A stretch of DNA of 40,170 bases from CAZFER01 sp964517495 (GCA_964517495.1 CAZFER010000057.1:1-40170); one strand, 5' to 3'; shown: positions 25,719 to 34,283, counted from the stretch's first letter. Translations and numbers: made by a program. Notes: a model not told the origin generated them from the sequence alone.

Positions 25719-26984
25719 TTAGTTTTCCTCCGGTTCTTCGATGGTGTATCGTGAGGTTAGATGATAAATTTGATTGAGCGCCAACCGGGTTTGTTGAGCA
25801 GCCTCAATTAATTGCTGTTTTAATTGAAATAATGAACGTTGCGAATCAAGCACATTGATATACGGGTATTTCCCTTGTTGATAGGCCAGTTGCACCGATT
25901 CGAAAGCCTGTTGGGCGGTGGGAAGAATCTCCTCGTTCAAGGTTTCATATTCATCATAAGCTTGTAAATAAGATAGATGCGAGGACCGTAACTGGGCCGC
26001 TAAACTCACCTTAACGGATTGGTACTGAGATTTGGTTTGCTCAAGTGAAGCCTTGGCAGCACGAATCGCACCTTGATTACGATCGAAAATGGGCAATGGA
26101 ATGGAAACACCGATTAAGAAGGCACCCTCTTCCGCGTCGGAGTGATAGCGAATCCCCGCCCCGACATTAACATCAGGAACCGCCTTGGCTTCTTCCAGGG
26201 TAAGGGCAGCCTCCGCGGTATCAATGATGTTTTCTCTTTTTGCTACCTGTGGATGAGCAGCCAGATCACGCTGTAATTGGTCAACATCAGGCAATGCCGG
26301 GAAATCAAACAAGTCACCTGTGATGGTGTCAAAAGTGGGTTTCTTATCGCCCCACTGCCGGGCCAAGGTGATTTTAGCCATTTCGAGATCACGTTTTGCA
26401 CGCTCCCTGTCAATTTTTGATGAAACCAGGGTCACCCTTGATCGCTTTTCCTCCAAGGGGGAATCACGGCCTGCTTCAACCCCTGCCTTGATTACCTCAT
26501 AAACACGTTGGCTTATTTGATAAAATTCTGTTTGGAGCGCCAAATGCTCTTGCGCTGCAAGCAGATCAATGAATGCCTGAGTGGTGTTATGCAACAGCTG
26601 CAAACACGCCTGTTGATAACTCCAATCAGCGCTCTCTTTCTCCAAACGTGATACATCCGTGCGTTTGGTCCGCTTGGCGGCGGTTTCAATGCGCTGGCGT
26701 AATGCCAGTGTGGTCTCAAAACCATCAAAACCTTGAAACTGACCGGTCCCCAAAATGTTTTCCAATTCGAATTCCAGCTCAGGATTTGGTGGAAGGTCAG
26801 CCTGTTCAATCAAGCCATCCTTGACTTTAATTTCTGAGCGGTACGTTTCCAATGCGGGATTGAATTTCAAAGCCTTTTTCAGGCATTGTTGTAAATTCAA
26901 CTCGCCATCCGATAAGGATTGCGCCCCTGCCACCAAAGGAATATGAATTATGCATGCCAGTATAAAGCAATACCATCGCTTCAT
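25719..26984 (-). CDS. TolC-family outer-membrane efflux channel (CzcC/CusC-like)
   Basis: A 421-residue protein with a Sec signal (ends PLVAGAQS). It has the two repeated helical halves of outer-membrane efflux proteins, for example SLSDGELNLQQCLKKALKFNPALE near the N-terminus and GAGIRYHSDAEEGAFLIGVSIPLPIFDRNQG in the middle. It would form a trimeric tunnel through the outer membrane for the neighbouring pump. It is first of the three pump genes and ends 2 bases before the adaptor start. No separate strong promoter is seen in the 95 bases upstream, so it likely shares the transcript of the small gene before it. Confidence 0.95.
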   Translation of the reverse strand: MKRWYCFILACIIHIPLVAGAQSLSDGELNLQQCLKKALKFNPALETYRSEIKVKDGLIEQADLPPNPELEFELENILGTGQFQGFDGFETTLALRQRIETAAKRTKRTDVSRLEKESADWSYQQACLQLLHNTTQAFIDLLAAQEHLALQTEFYQISQRVYEVIKAGVEAGRDSPLEEKRSRVTLVSSKIDRERAKRDLEMAKITLARQWGDKKPTFDTITGDLFDFPALPDVDQLQRDLAAHPQVAKRENIIDTAEAALTLEEAKAVPDVNVGAGIRYHSDAEEGAFLIGVSIPLPIFDRNQGAIRAAKASLEQTKSQYQSVKVSLAAQLRSSHLSYLQAYDEYETLNEEILPTAQQAFESVQLAYQQGKYPYINVLDSQRSLFQLKQQLIEAAQQTRLALNQIYHLTSRYTIEEPEEN

Positions 26985-27079
26985 CGATTCAACCTTTTAA
27001 TTATATAGTATATAATATTTGTCCCTTTGCATGAAACCCGGAAAGAGGAATTTAGGTGTATGGGATAAACAGGTTTAGA

Positions 27080-27520
27080 TCAATTTTGCAGACGAATGGT
27101 TTTCAGAATGTCAATGGATATGAACTTATATGGAGGTGATAATGTGCGAACACACGAAAATGAAGGTGAATCATGATCGAGTGAAATCACAAAAAGAGCA
27201 ATAAAATCATTTAAATGTTGTTCAAGGTCTCGATTTAATTCAATCTGAGATGCATTGAAATCAACATTCAATTCAAACGCAACGGGAAGATCAAAGCAAG
27301 TATCTTCACAACAATTACACCCATCCGAACGTTCCTGATCGTAATGGTGGTCATTTTTATCACACGATTGAACGCTTACTTTAAACTCATGGCATTTGCC
27401 ATCCGACCCTTGCGGTTCGATGGCGAAATGCCCCCCTTCCGCCAGACACAGAACCAAGCTGCCGCCGGGATTCAGCAAGAGAATATAAACAATGAATAAC
27501 CAGTTAAAATATCGTTTCAC
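27080..27520 (-). CDS. small exported Cys/His-rich protein linked to metal efflux
   Basis: 146 residues if read from the GTG at 27520. I prefer this start because it gives a clean signal peptide (MKRYFNWLFIVYILLLNPGGSLVLC) and lies after the promoter at 27556-27583, while the upstream ATGs lie inside that promoter. The mature part has LCLAEGGHFAIEP, then GKCHEF, HHYDQERSDGCNCCEDTCFDLPVAF. Short proteins of this pattern (LCxGxDGHxxIE then Cys-rich, then CxDxPL) often precede CzcCBA-type genes as I recall; none has a firm role. A periplasmic metal-binding or sensing part is plausible. The ribosome site is weak. Confidence 0.6.
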   Translation of the reverse strand: MKRYFNWLFIVYILLLNPGGSLVLCLAEGGHFAIEPQGSDGKCHEFKVSVQSCDKNDHHYDQERSDGCNCCEDTCFDLPVAFELNVDFNASQIELNRDLEQHLNDFIALFVISLDHDSPSFSCVRTLSPPYKFISIDILKTIRLQN

Positions 27521-27555
27521 GTCAATCGCTCTAGTATACAAATTTAATCTATTAT

Positions 27556-27583
27556 ATCGTATCATGATTAACCCACTTGTCAA
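27556..27583 (-). promoter_or_regulatory. promoter of the metal-efflux operon
   Basis: On the minus strand, -35 TTGACA (27578-27583), a 16-base spacer and -10 TACGAT (27556-27561); an adjoining TATAAT (27551-27556) is too far at 21 bases but adds melting potential. It lies just past the end of the upstream gene and before the GTG at 27520. No MerR-type long spacer with a clear dyad is seen. Confidence 0.45.
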
Positions 27584-27588
27584 ATATA

Positions 27589-28515
27589 TCAATCAAATCG
27601 AAAAAAGTATATTATGCGTATGCCTACCTGAATCTTTTTCACCGGGGGGATATGGTGAGTCCACCCTGCGATGATCTCCTCGGTAATACCATGATGGCAA
27701 TTGCCTGGGCAATACCAATTTAATGGAAAGCTTAGGATCGCCATTCTGGCGATACGGCGAACCTCGTTAAAGGCCTCAACCTGTTTGCCTTGCAGATGCT
27801 CCCAGACTTGCAGTGCGATAAACAAATCATAAGCCTGATCTTCAATGGGCCAGGGTATCTCAGTGGCGTTATGTTGATAGGCTAAATTGGGGAAATTGGG
27901 CGAAACATCCATCACATCAGCCCCGTAAACAAGAGGTTGTTTATAAGCCCCCAATTCAAGAACCCGGTTAAATTCCAGGTTATTAACGATATCGATGACT
28001 TTCTTGAAATAGGTCCAGCGATCTTCCTTATAATAGGAATCCTGCTCTCCAAGTTTTTTAAACTGCGCATAGGTCAAGGTCTTGATGGTTGAAAAATCGA
28101 GAAAGGTAATCTCATAAGTCAAATCTTTACCCGCCAACGGATGGTTTCCATCCAGCATTATTTGCGTGTCTGAAATCCGCACAATACGAAAGGGAATTGA
28201 TTCACCATTGGACTTTTGAATTTGGACTGCCTGGCCAATCCGTGGATTCATTTCAGCAGGCAATTGGGCGCGTGGAACCACTTTTACCAACCCGCGATGA
28301 TGTGGACCATAGGCTTCACTGGCAGGAATCCGAATGGTTTTATGCTCTCCAGGATTCATTCCAATGAGTGCGTCTTCAAATCCACGAATGATTTCATGAT
28401 CACCAATGGTAAAATGAATGGGTTCATCAGCCGGCGTTTGATGAAACACCGCCCCGTCATCCAACTTTCCCACGTAATGAACCTTGACGGTATCTCCTGG
28501 TTTCGCCGCTGGCAT
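27589..28515 (-). CDS. FKBP-type prolyl isomerase fused to a methyltransferase-like domain
   Basis: 308 residues from the ATG at 28515, which has AAGGGAT before it; an upstream in-frame ATG at 28569 would run into the preceding gene. Residues about 1-140 are a SlyD/FKBP isomerase: VKVHYVGKLDDGAVF, FTIGDHEIIRGFEDALIGMNPGE, IPASEAYGPH, then an insert-in-flap region with LDGNHPLAGKDLTYEI. Residues about 165-308 resemble a SAM methyltransferase: RVLELGAYKQPLVYGADVMDVSP, AYDLFIALQVWEHL, and RRIARMAILSFPLNW. The glycine motif is ELGAY rather than ExGxG, so activity is uncertain. The C-terminus (RIIYFFRF) looks natural, not truncated. The two parts are not usually joined. Confidence 0.8.
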   Translation of the reverse strand: MPAAKPGDTVKVHYVGKLDDGAVFHQTPADEPIHFTIGDHEIIRGFEDALIGMNPGEHKTIRIPASEAYGPHHRGLVKVVPRAQLPAEMNPRIGQAVQIQKSNGESIPFRIVRISDTQIMLDGNHPLAGKDLTYEITFLDFSTIKTLTYAQFKKLGEQDSYYKEDRWTYFKKVIDIVNNLEFNRVLELGAYKQPLVYGADVMDVSPNFPNLAYQHNATEIPWPIEDQAYDLFIALQVWEHLQGKQVEAFNEVRRIARMAILSFPLNWYCPGNCHHGITEEIIAGWTHHIPPVKKIQVGIRIIYFFRFD

Positions 28516-28525
28516 ATGATCCCTT

Positions 28526-29497
28526 CTATTTAAGGGGGATTCGCTTTTCCCAGATTTTATAGAGGTCACTCCAACCGATCAAATGGACATTGTGCTCTTT
28601 TATAAAGGCCCTCATGGATGGACTGGTAAAGATCTCATAATCGGCAATTCGCTGCCGGTATGAATTGGTAATGGCTTTAATCTCCTGAGAATCATCCGCC
28701 AAATGGATGATCAATTGCGACACGCCCGGTTTTAAACTGGTGATCACGTTACGATAGTATTCTTCCGCCTCTTCAACAGGGGTATCCTGGATCGAGTAAA
28801 GTCCATCCAACATCGGTACACCGCGCTTTAAAAACAGATCCACCATGGCTTTGGCTTCGGGGTTGTTGAATATCGAAGTTCCCCAGCGGCCAAGGATTTG
28901 AGGAGTCGGTTTAACCAGCATAAAAGGAATGTTGTATTCTTCCGCCAGTTCCAGTGTCGCTTTAAGGTAGTCAAAGCGTGCGAACAAGGTACCCATGTGG
29001 GAATCCAAATGAGTCGGTTTGATCCCAAACGCCAATGCCCGTTCAATTTGTGCTTTTATTTCTGCTTTGACTTCCTCGACATCGGCTGAACGTGCGACTG
29101 AACCAACGCCATGAAACATAAATCCGCTTGGATCAAATAATCCTTGTACTTTCGATTCATGGGCCACTGGCTTCCAGCGAAAGTATTTCCATTCTGAGGT
29201 GAGGGTTAAATGAAGGCCAAGGTCGGCTTCAGGATGCTGGCTGGCATAATCGGCAATCTCAGGAAACCAGGGGCAGGGAACCATAATACTGGCTGAAGTA
29301 ACAATCCCTTTTTCAAGGGCATCGATGGTGGCAACATTGGCTGAATGGCACATCCCCGCATCATCAGCATGAATAATCAGCAGTTTGGCATCGGCCGGGT
29401 AGCCCAACTGCTCTGCAATGGTTTCAGCATAAAGCATCGGTGAGAATCCCATCACTCCAATAGCTATAAAACACAATAGAATTGTCGGTCTTTTCAT
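28526..29497 (-). CDS. exported YdjC/ChbG-like carbohydrate deacetylase
   Basis: 323 residues from the ATG at 29497. A Sec signal is followed by LLIIHADDAGMCHSAN (His43, Asp45, Asp46), the metal-binding start of the YdjC/ChbG family. Further ligands are in GLHLTLTSEW and PTHLDSHMGTL, and LIIHLADDSQE near the end. Family members remove acetyl groups from N-acetylated sugars or hopanoid precursors. A signal peptide suggests action in the periplasm, unlike the cytosolic ChbG. It precedes the FKBP fusion by 10 bases, so the two are cotranscribed. Confidence 0.88.
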   Translation of the reverse strand: MKRPTILLCFIAIGVMGFSPMLYAETIAEQLGYPADAKLLIIHADDAGMCHSANVATIDALEKGIVTSASIMVPCPWFPEIADYASQHPEADLGLHLTLTSEWKYFRWKPVAHESKVQGLFDPSGFMFHGVGSVARSADVEEVKAEIKAQIERALAFGIKPTHLDSHMGTLFARFDYLKATLELAEEYNIPFMLVKPTPQILGRWGTSIFNNPEAKAMVDLFLKRGVPMLDGLYSIQDTPVEEAEEYYRNVITSLKPGVSQLIIHLADDSQEIKAITNSYRQRIADYEIFTSPSMRAFIKEHNVHLIGWSDLYKIWEKRIPLK

Positions 29498-29548
29498 GGC
29501 ATCCACTATCCTTTCCCCAATTTTCAGCCCATTCAATCATATGTTAGA

Positions 29549-30160
29549 TTAAAGATCGATATTCGGATCATTTTCATAGGCTGAACCGATGTGACATAAA
29601 TGATTCAAGGTTTCTGAGAATAACTCATAAAGGGATTCCAATCGGCTGATATCACGAATCTCTTCAGGAACCATAAAATACAATTCATCCACCCCACCGG
29701 GGAAGGATTCAGAAAACCATCCTTCATCGTCTTTGACTTCGAAATAAATAGATGGCTGGGCCTGGATCAATTCGCGAATGCGCAAATTGGAGAAGAGTGA
29801 TTTGACTTTATCTTCATTATTTCCTTTGATGATGAATTTTTCATCAAATTCGGGATATCCGACCTCAATATCCTGCATTCCAAACAACTTTTTAATTTCA
29901 CTGAAGATTCCTTTGCGATAAATCGTAAAGCGAAATCCATCCTTGTTAATATAAGGTGCACGAATCCGAGTACAGAAAAAGTGATCGTGCTGGGTATCAA
30001 TGCGATGGGTATCCAAGGTTACGGTCCAATCATTTACCTTGGCGACCACTTTTCCACCCGACCATGCCCGGCCTTCGATAAACTCACCACCAATCTTATC
30101 GCAAAGTTGCTTCCATACCTCGTCCTTACTGGGTCCATAAATCGATTTTAAAAATTCCAT
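29549..30160 (-). CDS. conserved cytosolic protein of unknown function
   Basis: 203 residues without a signal or membrane segment. It has a recurring pattern I have seen in unassigned proteins (RIRAPYINKDGFRFTIYR, LFGMQDIEVG, FDEKFIIKGNNEDKVKSLF, VKDDEGWF, GVDELYF, HIGSAYENDP). The fold seems to be mixed alpha/beta. AAGGAAGAG stands before the ATG. The same strand and a 51-base gap to the deacetylase allow a shared transcript, but no functional link is evident. Confidence 0.65.
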   Translation of the reverse strand: MEFLKSIYGPSKDEVWKQLCDKIGGEFIEGRAWSGGKVVAKVNDWTVTLDTHRIDTQHDHFFCTRIRAPYINKDGFRFTIYRKGIFSEIKKLFGMQDIEVGYPEFDEKFIIKGNNEDKVKSLFSNLRIRELIQAQPSIYFEVKDDEGWFSESFPGGVDELYFMVPEEIRDISRLESLYELFSETLNHLCHIGSAYENDPNIDL

Positions 30161-30476
30161 GTTCGAAACTCTTCCTTAAAGATGTATGTCTTTTTGAGAT
30201 GATTCAATATGTTTTTTACTCTCAACCTTCCTATCTGTAAATGGCTTCGGAAACGTAGAGAATTGTGTATGATTAAATATATATGCTTTTTTAAATCACC
30301 TCGAAACATTCCATCTTGTCAAATTCAAATAAAAGATTGCTAGATTATGAATGAAAAGAAACTATAATCAAACTTAATGAGAGCATTACACATTATGGTT
30401 TGCATCTCAAAAGCTTTAAGTTAAATTATTTTAAGAAGTTAAACCACTTGTTAGCACAACATGGCTTAATTTTCCA
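30161..30476. other. intergenic region upstream of rpoN
   Basis: AT-rich, no gene. On the minus strand a TTTACA with a TAAAAA box 17 bases on could serve the gene that starts at 30160. Confidence 0.4.
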
Positions 30477-30505
30477 TTGACAATCAAAAACAGATATGTT
30501 AGATT
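30477..30505 (+). promoter_or_regulatory. rpoN promoter
   Basis: TTGACA (30477-30482), a 17-base spacer and TAGATT (30500-30505) with an extended -10 TG at 30497-30498. A partial sigma-54 -24 box (TTGGCACG at 30505-30512) follows but lacks the -12 GC. Confidence 0.6.
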
Positions 30506-30599
30506 TGGCACGATTTTTATTACCCTCTTTAGTGAATTTGAACGATATTGACGTGCCTGACCAACACTGAAATAACACAAGAAAAGGTAAAAGGTTTTA

Positions 30600-32042
30600 A
30601 TGGATCAACGCCTTCAACTTCAGCAAAAAATGTCTCAGCGGCTAATCATGACGCCGCAGATGCAGCAATCCATCCAACTGCTGCAACTTTCAACCCTCGA
30701 GCTTTCGGAATTGGTGCAAGAGGAAATGGCAGAGAATCCCATGTTGGAGGTTGAAGAGTTTGTTGATCAATCTGACGGAAGTTCCGAAATGGAAGAACCC
30801 AGCCAGAATGAAGACCTTCCCACTCACGATATGGCCAAAGAAGGTTATATCGACCTCGATGAAAACTGGAGCGATTATTTCACCGACAGCAGTGACTTGG
30901 GCCAGGTTGGCAGCGGGACGTCGTACAGTGTTGAAAATGAAGACGAAAACACGCTTCAGATTGCAAAAGAAGAATCGTTAAAGGATCATCTTATTTGGCA
31001 ACTTGGCGTCTCTGCCATTGATGAAACGGATTATGCCATTGGTGAATACCTGATTGATCAATTGGATGAAGAAGGCTACATTACCCTTCCACTGGAAGAT
31101 GTGGCAGAAACCATGGATGTCAGTGTGGATCGAGTGGAATCGGTATTGAGCGTTATTCAAGGATTTGATCCTCCAGGTATTGGTGCACGCAATCTGGCGG
31201 AATGCCTTGAAATTCAATGCCGGCATTACGATATAGACGATGACGACATAATTGAAGTGATCCGGCACCACCTTGATAATTTGGAACGGCGCCGGTACAA
31301 AGACATCGCCCGCGCACTGGGTGTAACGGACCAGCATGTTCAAGAGATTGCCGACATTGTTAAAACCCTGGATCCCCGTCCAGGACGGCAATATGAACCA
31401 ACCACGGTCGAATATGTCACGCCAGATGTATTTGTTGAGAAAGTGGATGGCCAATGGCAAGTTCGCGTTAATGATGAAGGAGCACCTCCTCTCCGGATCA
31501 GTCGAAAATACCGTGAAATGCTCCATAATAAAAACGGTATTTCCAACGAAGAATATGATTTTATCAAGAAAAAATTCCAATCCGCCATTTGGCTTATGCG
31601 CAATATTGAACAGCGCAAACAGACCTTATACAGGGTAACTCGTGCGATTGTTGACCGGCAAATTGAATTTTTGGAAGAAGGCCTAACAGCCCTCAGGCCG
31701 CTCAAATTACGAGACATAGCCGATGAATTGGGTATTCACGAAGCGACTGTTTGCCGGGTTGTCAACAAAAAATATTTACAAACTCCTCGTGGTCTTTTTG
31801 AATTAAAATATTTCTTCTCAACCGGGTTGGATGCCACCGGGCGGGATGAAATGTCGGCCAAAAGCGTTATGGAAATCATTCGCAACCTTATTGAAGACGA
31901 AGACACGAAAAAACCACTTTCTGATCAAAAGCTTACCGAAATTCTTCATCGTGATTACAATCTTAATATCGCCCGCCGCACGGTGGCAAAATACCGTGAA
32001 AAAATGGGCATTCTTCCCACCAGTAAGCGTAAGCGAGTATAA
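30600..32042 (+). CDS. rpoN: RNA polymerase sigma-54 factor
   Basis: A 480-residue sigma factor for promoters with -24/-12 elements, activated by AAA+ enhancer-binding proteins. Region I at the N-terminus is Gln/Leu-rich (RLQLQQKMSQRLIMTPQMQQSIQLLQLSTLEL). Region II is acidic (about 50-110). The core-binding and DNA-binding parts follow, with a helix-turn-helix RDIADELGIHEATVCRVVN, and the RpoN box ARRTVAKYRE at about 458-467. Full length and intact. It stands outside the common lptB-rpoN-hpf-ptsN neighbourhood. A sigma-54 promoter is found 3 kb away at 33442-33458. Confidence 0.97.
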   Translation: MDQRLQLQQKMSQRLIMTPQMQQSIQLLQLSTLELSELVQEEMAENPMLEVEEFVDQSDGSSEMEEPSQNEDLPTHDMAKEGYIDLDENWSDYFTDSSDLGQVGSGTSYSVENEDENTLQIAKEESLKDHLIWQLGVSAIDETDYAIGEYLIDQLDEEGYITLPLEDVAETMDVSVDRVESVLSVIQGFDPPGIGARNLAECLEIQCRHYDIDDDDIIEVIRHHLDNLERRRYKDIARALGVTDQHVQEIADIVKTLDPRPGRQYEPTTVEYVTPDVFVEKVDGQWQVRVNDEGAPPLRISRKYREMLHNKNGISNEEYDFIKKKFQSAIWLMRNIEQRKQTLYRVTRAIVDRQIEFLEEGLTALRPLKLRDIADELGIHEATVCRVVNKKYLQTPRGLFELKYFFSTGLDATGRDEMSAKSVMEIIRNLIEDEDTKKPLSDQKLTEILHRDYNLNIARRTVAKYREKMGILPTSKRKRV

Positions 32043-32143
32043 ATCAACCACCTATCATCCTCTGGTCAATCCCCAACACAATGTGGTATGCTTCTTTAAA
32101 TGGTATTCAATCTTCGTACATTACTTAAAGGAGCGCCACACTC

Positions 32144-32995
32144 ATGATGCATAACCTTCCTATCACACGTCGACACCTGTTAGCTGGCAGTGGAGCCATT
32201 GCACTTTCCAGTGCTTTGCCTGTTCCATCATCTATTGCAAAAAACCATTCAAATGATTCTTTTCGAGGTTTAAAAGTCGGGTTGGCCTCGTATTCAACCC
32301 GCAAATTCACTTTGGACCAAACCATCGAGATGCTGAAAGATTGTGATGTTCACTATGTCACTTTAAAAAGTTTTCACCTACCAATGGATTCCACAACCGA
32401 AGAGCGAAAAGCGGTTGCGGAAAAATTGAAAAACAATGATATTCACCTGATGGGTGGTGGTGTAATATCTTTAAAAAATGATGAAGATCAGGTTCGTTCT
32501 GCCTTTCAATATGCCAAGGATGCCGGGATGCCGGTTATGGTATCCGCCCCTGAAATTGAAGCCCTTCCCATCGTGCATGAAATGGTGAAGGAATTTGACA
32601 TCAAAGTCGCCATCCATAATCATGGCCCGGGAGACAAGCGCTATCCCTCACCGTTGGATGCCTATCGCCATGCGCAAAAATATGATAAACGTATTGGTAT
32701 ATGCATAGATATCGGTCATAGCGTGCGCTGGGGCGATAACGAAATCGAAATCATCCACGCGGTTCGTGACCGGCTCTATGACTTTCACATCAAGGACGAA
32801 ACCGCACGTGCCCCTGAAGGCAAAACCCTCGAAGTAGGCCGGGGTGTAATCGACATCCCCGGTGTGTTAAAAACCTTGTTGGACATCAAGTTCGACGGGC
32901 ATCTCGCCCTGGAATACGAAAAAGATGCCGATGATCCCTTACCCGGTATGCGCGAAAGTTTTGGCTTTATTAAGGGTGTGCTAGCGGTTATTTAG
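32144..32995 (+). CDS. Tat-exported sugar isomerase/epimerase (TIM-barrel)
   Basis: A 283-residue protein of the xylose-isomerase-like TIM-barrel (AP endonuclease 2) superfamily. A twin-arginine signal (ITRRHLLAGSGAIALSS) opens it. Metal ligands typical of the family can be placed in VAIHNHGPGD, CIDIGHSVRWGD, YDFHIKD and LALEYEKD. Such proteins isomerise or epimerise sugars; the substrate cannot be told. AAAGGAGCG lies about 9 bases before the ATG. The 3' end overlaps the convergent gene by 15 bases. Confidence 0.88.
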   Translation: MMHNLPITRRHLLAGSGAIALSSALPVPSSIAKNHSNDSFRGLKVGLASYSTRKFTLDQTIEMLKDCDVHYVTLKSFHLPMDSTTEERKAVAEKLKNNDIHLMGGGVISLKNDEDQVRSAFQYAKDAGMPVMVSAPEIEALPIVHEMVKEFDIKVAIHNHGPGDKRYPSPLDAYRHAQKYDKRIGICIDIGHSVRWGDNEIEIIHAVRDRLYDFHIKDETARAPEGKTLEVGRGVIDIPGVLKTLLDIKFDGHLALEYEKDADDPLPGMRESFGFIKGVLAVI

Positions 32996-33388
32996 ATTTG
33001 GATAGCATAACAGGCCCGTTGGGACATTTTTTTGTTCGGTAAATGGGTTATCCGGGCTGTTAGGTTGATTCCTTTCGTCTTTACTTTCTAAAACTTGAGT
33101 GAGGGTTGGGTGAAGCGATCGATTTTGTTTCTTTTTGTTGGTTGAAGATTTTTTTTTCCTGCTTGAGCGTGTTTCATCCATAGGCGCATCGGCAGGTTTT
33201 TTCTTTTTCAACGTATGGTATTGCCGCATGAAGGACAAGAAAAGGCGATGCAGGGCTTGCACTTTGGATTGCATGATGTCTTCGGCCTTCATTAATTCTT
33301 CGTCGATGCGTTTGATGATACGCATGGTGGATTGAAGTGCGGTTGTTTCAAATGTCTCGATTTCTTGTAGAATATCCTGGGCGATCAT
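32981..33388 (-). CDS. small basic protein under a sigma-54 promoter
   Basis: 135 residues. The first 60 or so are helical and heptad-like; residues about 60-95 are very basic (KKKKPADAPMDE, SRKKKSSTNKKKQ); the tail is polar. It has no signal or membrane segment, and nothing I recognise. GGAGG lies 10 bases before the ATG and a near-consensus sigma-54 promoter lies 54 bases upstream, so it is expressed for a reason. DNA or nucleic acid binding is suggested by charge alone. Confidence 0.68.
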   Translation of the reverse strand: MIAQDILQEIETFETTALQSTMRIIKRIDEELMKAEDIMQSKVQALHRLFLSFMRQYHTLKKKKPADAPMDETRSSRKKKSSTNKKKQNRSLHPTLTQVLESKDERNQPNSPDNPFTEQKNVPTGLLCYPNLNNR

Positions 33389-33441
33389 GGTTTAATTTCC
33401 TCCAAAAATATGGATGATTAAATATGCTGCAATGGTGATAC

Positions 33442-33458
33442 TGCAAATTTTGTGCCAA
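33442..33458 (-). promoter_or_regulatory. sigma-54 promoter (-24/-12)
   Basis: On the minus strand it reads TTGGCAC-AAAAT-TTGCA. The GG (33456-33455) and GC (33444-33443) are separated by exactly 10 bases, as sigma-54 requires. It directs transcription toward the small gene at 33388. Confidence 0.75.
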
Positions 33459-33479
33459 TACTGAACATGCGTTCAGTAT
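33458..33479. promoter_or_regulatory. palindromic operator next to the sigma-54 promoter
   Basis: A perfect 9-base inverted repeat, ATACTGAAC-N4-GTTCAGTAT, with the centre ATGC. It abuts the -24 box. The core GAAC-N4-GTTC also matches the Bacillus-type LexA box, and in general fits TetR-type operators. The region to 33687 holds nothing else clear. Confidence 0.6.
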
Positions 33480-33687
33480 ATGGTTTAAATCTTTTGAGTT
33501 AGAAGGGAGGGATTTATAAAGGGGATTAGGGCTTTTTATGTACAAGCGATTGAATTATATATTGGAGTTAAAAGTGAATTTCATGGTAAAATAAGTTTGT
33601 CCAGATTGAGGTGATTTGTAATGTGGATGTATAAGCTAGAGAAATAGAATCAACTTAGCCATCGAATTACTGAAGGAAGATCAAATA

Positions 33688-34122
33688 ATGACAGTTAAGA
33701 CAATGGCGGATGAGAAAAAATATGATGTTTTCCTATCTTATTCTTCCAAAGACAGGGAATGGGTTAAGCAATTTGTGAATGCCATTCAGGAATCAGGACT
33801 CACTGCATGGTTTGATGTTGCTGATATCCCTCCCGGGGAACGATGGGAAGATCATATTCAAAAGGCTCTGCGGGAAAGTACCATATTAGTTCTGATTATG
33901 AGTCCGGACAGCATTAAGAGTCCCTGGACTTACTTTGAACTTGGTGCGGCGATTGCTGATCAGAAGCGTATTATTCCCGTTCTTACTCAGGAAATGGACT
34001 GGCGAGATATTCCTACACCTCTTGCTCGGCTTCAGTTTCTGAAAGAATCATCACCGTGGGAAGCTGGTGTGCAATTGGCACAAGTTGTTTCCCAATCAAG
34101 AGGAACGAATTCAAAGCAATGA
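33688..34122 (+). CDS. stand-alone TIR domain protein
   Basis: 144 residues that are almost entirely one TIR domain: YDVFLSYSSKDREWVKQF (beta-A and box 1), GLTAWFDVADIPPGERW (box 2 region), ILVLIMSPDSIKSPWTYFELGAA with the Glu84 that serves as the NADase catalytic residue in active bacterial TIRs, and RIIPVL. It could cleave NAD+ or signal in a defence response, but no sensor partner (Thoeris, CBASS, Argonaute) stands nearby. GGAAG precedes the ATG at 33688; an ATG at 33703 is an alternative. A second, broken TIR gene follows. Confidence 0.9.
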   Translation: MTVKTMADEKKYDVFLSYSSKDREWVKQFVNAIQESGLTAWFDVADIPPGERWEDHIQKALRESTILVLIMSPDSIKSPWTYFELGAAIADQKRIIPVLTQEMDWRDIPTPLARLQFLKESSPWEAGVQLAQVVSQSRGTNSKQ

Positions 34123-34133
34123 ACCAATTAGGA

Positions 34134-34283
34134 TCATTCGTTAGCTCGCATTTCATTCAGGTTCCCTGTCCATTGGAGTTGGCCCCGTAATTTCCTTATG
34201 TTAAATTGACTTTTTAATTGCACCAACAATTTCAATCCTTCTTCGATCGTATCTTTTTTCGTTTTCAGGCCGGATACTTTTTT
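34134..34283 (-). pseudogene. VapB-type antitoxin remnant
   Basis: 49 codons on the minus strand give VSGLKTKKDTIEEGLKLL and then RKLRGQLQWTGNLNEMR, matching the C-terminal two-thirds of VapB antitoxins as I remember them. An in-frame TAA at 34284-34286 precedes it, and the normal start MRTxxxIDD is lost. No PIN-type VapC toxin gene follows; the TIR gene occupies that space. Confidence 0.55.

Noticed and set aside
29498..29536. Earlier ATG for the YdjC-like deacetylase
   Set aside because: No ribosome site; the downstream Met opens a clean signal peptide.
30505..30520. TTGGCACG upstream of rpoN as a sigma-54 autoregulatory promoter
   Set aside because: The -12 GC is missing at the required spacing (TTAT instead), and a good sigma-70 type promoter overlaps it.
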